DNA of 64,000 nt from Sulfurisphaera javensis (GTDB lineage Archaea; Thermoproteota; Thermoprotei_A; Sulfolobales; Sulfolobaceae). The position numbers were made by a program, and so were the translations under genes. A model generated the notes under the pieces. That model made no database searches and was not told the DNA's origin. It was given only the letters and a program-made list of their open reading frames with translations. The stretch lies in contig NZ_AP031322.1 in NCBI RefSeq assembly GCF_041154675.1, positions 372,001-436,000 on the forward strand, in the 5' to 3' direction. Below are positions 61,552 to 64,000 of this stretch, one piece after another. Within the stretch, counting starts at the first letter, position 1; the number at the start of each line of letters is the position of its first letter.

Positions 61552-62061
61552 TTACTCTATCTTGTTATAAAATGGATAAAGTGCTGCAATAACTGGTTGA
61601 ACATAAAGATCTTTCCTTGTAATAACTTTTGTTAAGTAGCCAATAGCACCCTCATGTTGTTTGCTTCCTTTTGTGGAAAAAATTAAATCAGTAGCTTCTC
61701 CTAATTCTTTTCCTTCAAGAATATGTTTTACCATGATAGAAGGTAAGGAAAAAGCCATAGAAAAGGAAAAGTTTTCTTTCCCTTCCTTATTTGCAGCATA
61801 GACTACAGCAAAAGCCATATATCGTTGTTCATAAATACAAATTCCTCCTTCAATACCTATACCTATATCAGCATTAGCAAGCTTTAACGCGTTATAAGCA
61901 CGGTTTTTTGCTCCTACAAAAGTCTCGTGACAAAAAGGTTGAGACGAAACATTAGAGTCTACATTAACACTTATCACCTCGGCCTTTATTCCAATAATTT
62001 TCAATGCCTCCTTTACGGCTTCTACTTTTGCCCTATTTGTTGACCCTACTGCAACAAACAT
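61552..62061 (-). CDS. Non-canonical purine NTPase (DUF84/YjjX family)
   Basis: 169 residues from the ATG at 62061 (MFVAVGSTNRAKVEAVKEAL). The upstream GTG at 62073 is part of a GTGATA ribosome-binding sequence, so it is not preferred. VGSTNRAKVEAV, GIGIEGGICIYEQRYMAFAV and STKGSKQHEGAIGYLT match inosine/xanthosine triphosphatases that remove damaged ITP/XTP. It is divergent from the MqnD-like gene by 29 bases. Confidence 0.9.
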   Translation of the reverse strand: MFVAVGSTNRAKVEAVKEALKIIGIKAEVISVNVDSNVSSQPFCHETFVGAKNRAYNALKLANADIGIGIEGGICIYEQRYMAFAVVYAANKEGKENFSFSMAFSLPSIMVKHILEGKELGEATDLIFSTKGSKQHEGAIGYLTKVITRKDLYVQPVIAALYPFYNKIE

Positions 62062-62090
62062 TTTTATTATCACGCAATATACACTTTAGT

Positions 62091-62957
62091 ATGGTAACAA
62101 TAAAAGTTGGCCCATTAGCAGATTCTGGTGATTTGTACCCTTTTATTCCATTAATTGAAGGTATAATAAAACCGGAAGGTATTAATCTAGAATTTGAAGT
62201 GATTTCTACAGTCCAAGATACTAATGAAAAAGTGTTAAAGAAAGAGGTTGATGTCGCAGTTCCATCTGCTGCTATGTACCCTTATATTCAAGATGATTAC
62301 TACATACTAGGAAATGCAATAGCATCAGCAATAGATGGAATAACAGGGATGCCAATAATTTCTATATCTCCCCTTTCTATAGAAGACTTAAAGAATTCAA
62401 GGATAATAGTACATGGTCATAATACCACTGCATTTACTTTATATAAACTCCTAATAGGTAAGTACAATAAACTAGTTATCGTAAAGAAAGTATTAGATGA
62501 AATAAAAGCTTTAGGAAAAGAAGGTGATGCATTAGTAGCTGTTCATGAACTAAAGATGATGTATGCACTAGAGAAATTAGGAGTTAAAGTTCATAAGATA
62601 ACTAGCATGTGGGAGATGTGGAAAAACTTGGCTGGAAATGTACCTATGCCTATGGGAACAGTGGTAATTAATAAAGATTTAGGAAAAGACGTGGCCTTAA
62701 AGTTTAAGGAAGCATATGAGAAAAGTAAAAGATATGCAGAAAAGCACATAGATGAGATAATAAAGAAGGATGCTGAAATAATGAGAGAAGCACATAAAGA
62801 AAATATAGACGAAGAAATAATAAGGAAAACAATATGGGCTGATATACAAGAATATAATGTGCCTTTAGAAGATGTTAAAAGAGGTATGGAAATATTTTAT
62901 AATTTAACAGCAGAAAGAGGAATTTTACCTAAAGTGAAGAATATAGATATCATATAA
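62091..62957 (+). CDS. MqnD-like periplasmic-binding-fold protein
   Basis: 288 residues from the ATG at 62091 (MVTIKVGPLADSGDLYPFIP); an upstream in-frame extension overlaps the divergent NTPase and is not used. KEVDVAVPSAAMYPYIQDDY resembles the substrate-site block of MqnA/MqnD. MqnD makes 1,4-dihydroxy-6-naphthoate in the futalosine menaquinone pathway. No other mqn genes are in the window. Sulfolobales use caldariellaquinone, a benzothiophene quinone, so the role may differ. A solute-binding protein without signal peptide is the alternative. Confidence 0.72.
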   Translation: MVTIKVGPLADSGDLYPFIPLIEGIIKPEGINLEFEVISTVQDTNEKVLKKEVDVAVPSAAMYPYIQDDYYILGNAIASAIDGITGMPIISISPLSIEDLKNSRIIVHGHNTTAFTLYKLLIGKYNKLVIVKKVLDEIKALGKEGDALVAVHELKMMYALEKLGVKVHKITSMWEMWKNLAGNVPMPMGTVVINKDLGKDVALKFKEAYEKSKRYAEKHIDEIIKKDAEIMREAHKENIDEEIIRKTIWADIQEYNVPLEDVKRGMEIFYNLTAERGILPKVKNIDII

Positions 62958-63654
62958 TCCTTTTTGAAGAGAAGAAGCTATCTGTTGCGACAATTATTTG
63001 ACATTTATTTGCTTCACATATTTCCTTTACTGTTTTGATAACAACTTTAAAGTATCTTTCAGGTACAAATAGTTCTACTAAATAAAGTGGTAAGTCCTCC
63101 TCATTTATTAAAACGTATTCATATCGGATAAAAGGAATGTACTCTAAGACCTCAATTACTCCTAAATCATAAGTTAACACGTCTACATAAAAATCCCTTT
63201 TACCATAATCAACAATAAAACCTTTTATAACAGAAGATCTCACCATGCTCGCTAATGGTTCTTTTAAAGATAGATATTTAAGAGTAGAAACTGTTTCATG
63301 TCTCGCAAATTCATCTGGTAGAATACTTACATAGTTACCTCGTTTATCTAATGATAAATCCCAATCATCTGTTAGAATATTAAAAGCCTCAGCGACCCCT
63401 GAAAAATTTCTTATCTCCTTGACTTTAAGATTTCCTTGAATAGAAACTCCTTTGTTATTTTTTATACTTCTTCTTATCTTACCATCTTCCTTAATAGACA
63501 ACGAAGTTATTTTAGTTATCGGTGTAAATTCTAAATATGGAACTTTTTTCAGAAAATTAAATAAAAGTTTCTCATCGTGTTTAGTTAATACTGATAAAAG
63601 TCTAATATTAGGACCTATGATTCTAAGTATTTTTACTATTTCAGCAAAGTCCAC
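62950..63654 (-). CDS. Unknown protein (234 aa)
   Basis: Not recognised. It begins MDFAEIVKILRIIGPNIRLL and appears to hold two helical/strand blocks, with a beta-rich C-terminal half (VDYGKRDFYVDVLTYDLGVI). C214 and C219 near the end (EICEANKCQIIV) could form a disulfide or bind metal. The frame is long and its codon use matches the neighbours. Its end overlaps the MqnD-like gene by 8 bases. Confidence 0.65.
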   Translation of the reverse strand: MDFAEIVKILRIIGPNIRLLSVLTKHDEKLLFNFLKKVPYLEFTPITKITSLSIKEDGKIRRSIKNNKGVSIQGNLKVKEIRNFSGVAEAFNILTDDWDLSLDKRGNYVSILPDEFARHETVSTLKYLSLKEPLASMVRSSVIKGFIVDYGKRDFYVDVLTYDLGVIEVLEYIPFIRYEYVLINEEDLPLYLVELFVPERYFKVVIKTVKEICEANKCQIIVATDSFFSSKRII

Positions 63655-63780
63655 ATAAGTTTATTGGGCTAAAGATTAATTAACTTTACAAAGCTCACAG
63701 AGTTTAATGGAGTTTTTATAAGATATTGGACAATAAATTTATTAATGATAAAAATAAGTATTTTTAGTTAGGTGAAAATT

Positions 63781-63936
63781 ATGGCTGAGAAGAAAAGTCA
63801 AGAATATGAAATTAACTCTTTCGGCGATTTAATTAAAGCTTTATTTAAATATGATAACTGGTACTTAGGAGGTTTTGTGATCCTTCTAATACTTTTCGTA
63901 ATATTTGATATAATAGCCTTCACTCCACATCATTGA
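63781..63936 (+). CDS. Small single-helix membrane protein (51 aa)
   Basis: A short gene: MAEKKSQEYEINSFGDLIKA, then LFKYDNWYLGGFVILLILFV and a short tail ending FTPHH. AGGTGA stands six bases before the ATG. A charged N-terminal half is followed by one transmembrane helix (about residues 29-47). Its function is unknown; the size recalls accessory subunits of respiratory complexes. Sequence to the right edge (63937..64000) shows no coding start I can support. Confidence 0.65.
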   Translation: MAEKKSQEYEINSFGDLIKALFKYDNWYLGGFVILLILFVIFDIIAFTPHH

Positions 63937-64000
63937 TTTTTTATAAATTAGGAAAGATAAGCTATTTAACATTCATTTTTTAATAGTATTTTGTGGTGTA

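Noticed and set aside
62004-62090. N-terminal extension of the MqnD-like protein
   Set aside because: It would run antisense through the start of the divergent NTPase gene and reads as a Leu-rich sequence; the ATG at 62091 gives a normal domain start.

Overview
The window is a chromosomal segment of a thermoacidophilic crenarchaeon of the order Sulfolobales. The evidence is a Sso7d/Sac7d-family chromatin protein, a doxBCE quinol oxidase, an Lrs14-type regulator, family-B DNA polymerase 3, archaeal DnaG, the herA-mre11-rad50-nurA operon, a crenarchaeal ribosomal/RNA-polymerase gene cluster, intron-containing tRNA genes, low-GC DNA and TATA boxes placed for leaderless transcripts. A Sulfurisphaera (Sulfolobus tokodaii-like) or Acidianus relative is my best guess, from recall of gene content only.

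Layout. 1-1.4 kb: a truncated Lrs14-like regulator, an AbrB-type protein and a TatD-family hydrolase. 1.4-4.5 kb: the terminal quinol oxidase operon doxB-doxC-doxE on the minus strand. 4.5-6.9 kb: a 741-bp gene-free stretch and an orphan 474-aa protein, next to tRNA-Ser (13-nt intron). 7.0-7.3 kb: the SRP (7S) RNA, the most GC-rich stretch. 7.3-18 kb: one almost unbroken minus-strand series. It starts with rps13-rps4-rps11-rpo3-rpl18e-rpl13-rps9-rpo10-rps2, continues through a MEMO-like protein and an unknown protein, and then isopentenyl-diphosphate isomerase, GGPP synthase and the AglH-type sugar-phosphate transferase. Translation genes therefore lead directly into archaeal lipid and N-glycan lipid-carrier genes. 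18-31 kb: PurM-like protein, YjbQ, TyrRS, DnaG, PolB3, N-acetyltransferase, pelota, a three-gene radical-SAM/unknown/nucleotidyltransferase set, a site-2 protease and LysRS.

31-36.5 kb: a decayed 690-bp region, tRNA-Trp with a 57-nt intron, regulators, 3-hydroxyacyl-CoA dehydrogenase, a PaaK-like CoA ligase, the Sso7d-like protein and tRNA-Pro. 36.5-43.5 kb: small (B12-binding) methylmalonyl-CoA mutase subunit with its MeaB chaperone, a duplicated winged-helix protein, PEP carboxylase, a peroxiredoxin and the NAD(P)HX repair enzyme. 43.6-44.6 kb: two rubrerythrin-like genes, one made of two nearly identical helical hairpins. 44.6-50.9 kb: herA-mre11-rad50-nurA. 51-64 kb: a zinc-type transporter, CBS-domain proteins, a thiamine-binding-type protein, a Fur-like regulator, nucleoside hydrolase, a Rad50/SMC-like ATPase (coalescin candidate), DtdA, an FAD oxidoreductase, thioredoxin, a DUF84 NTPase and an MqnD-like protein.

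Most of the window is conserved housekeeping sequence. The parts most worth a second look are the half-rubrerythrin tandem duplication, the tRNA-Trp intron with guide-RNA-like registers for positions 34 and 39, the orphan protein beside tRNA-Ser, the SMC-like ATPase with degenerate motifs, the decayed regions upstream of two tRNAs, and the eleven convergent gene pairs whose coding ends overlap.
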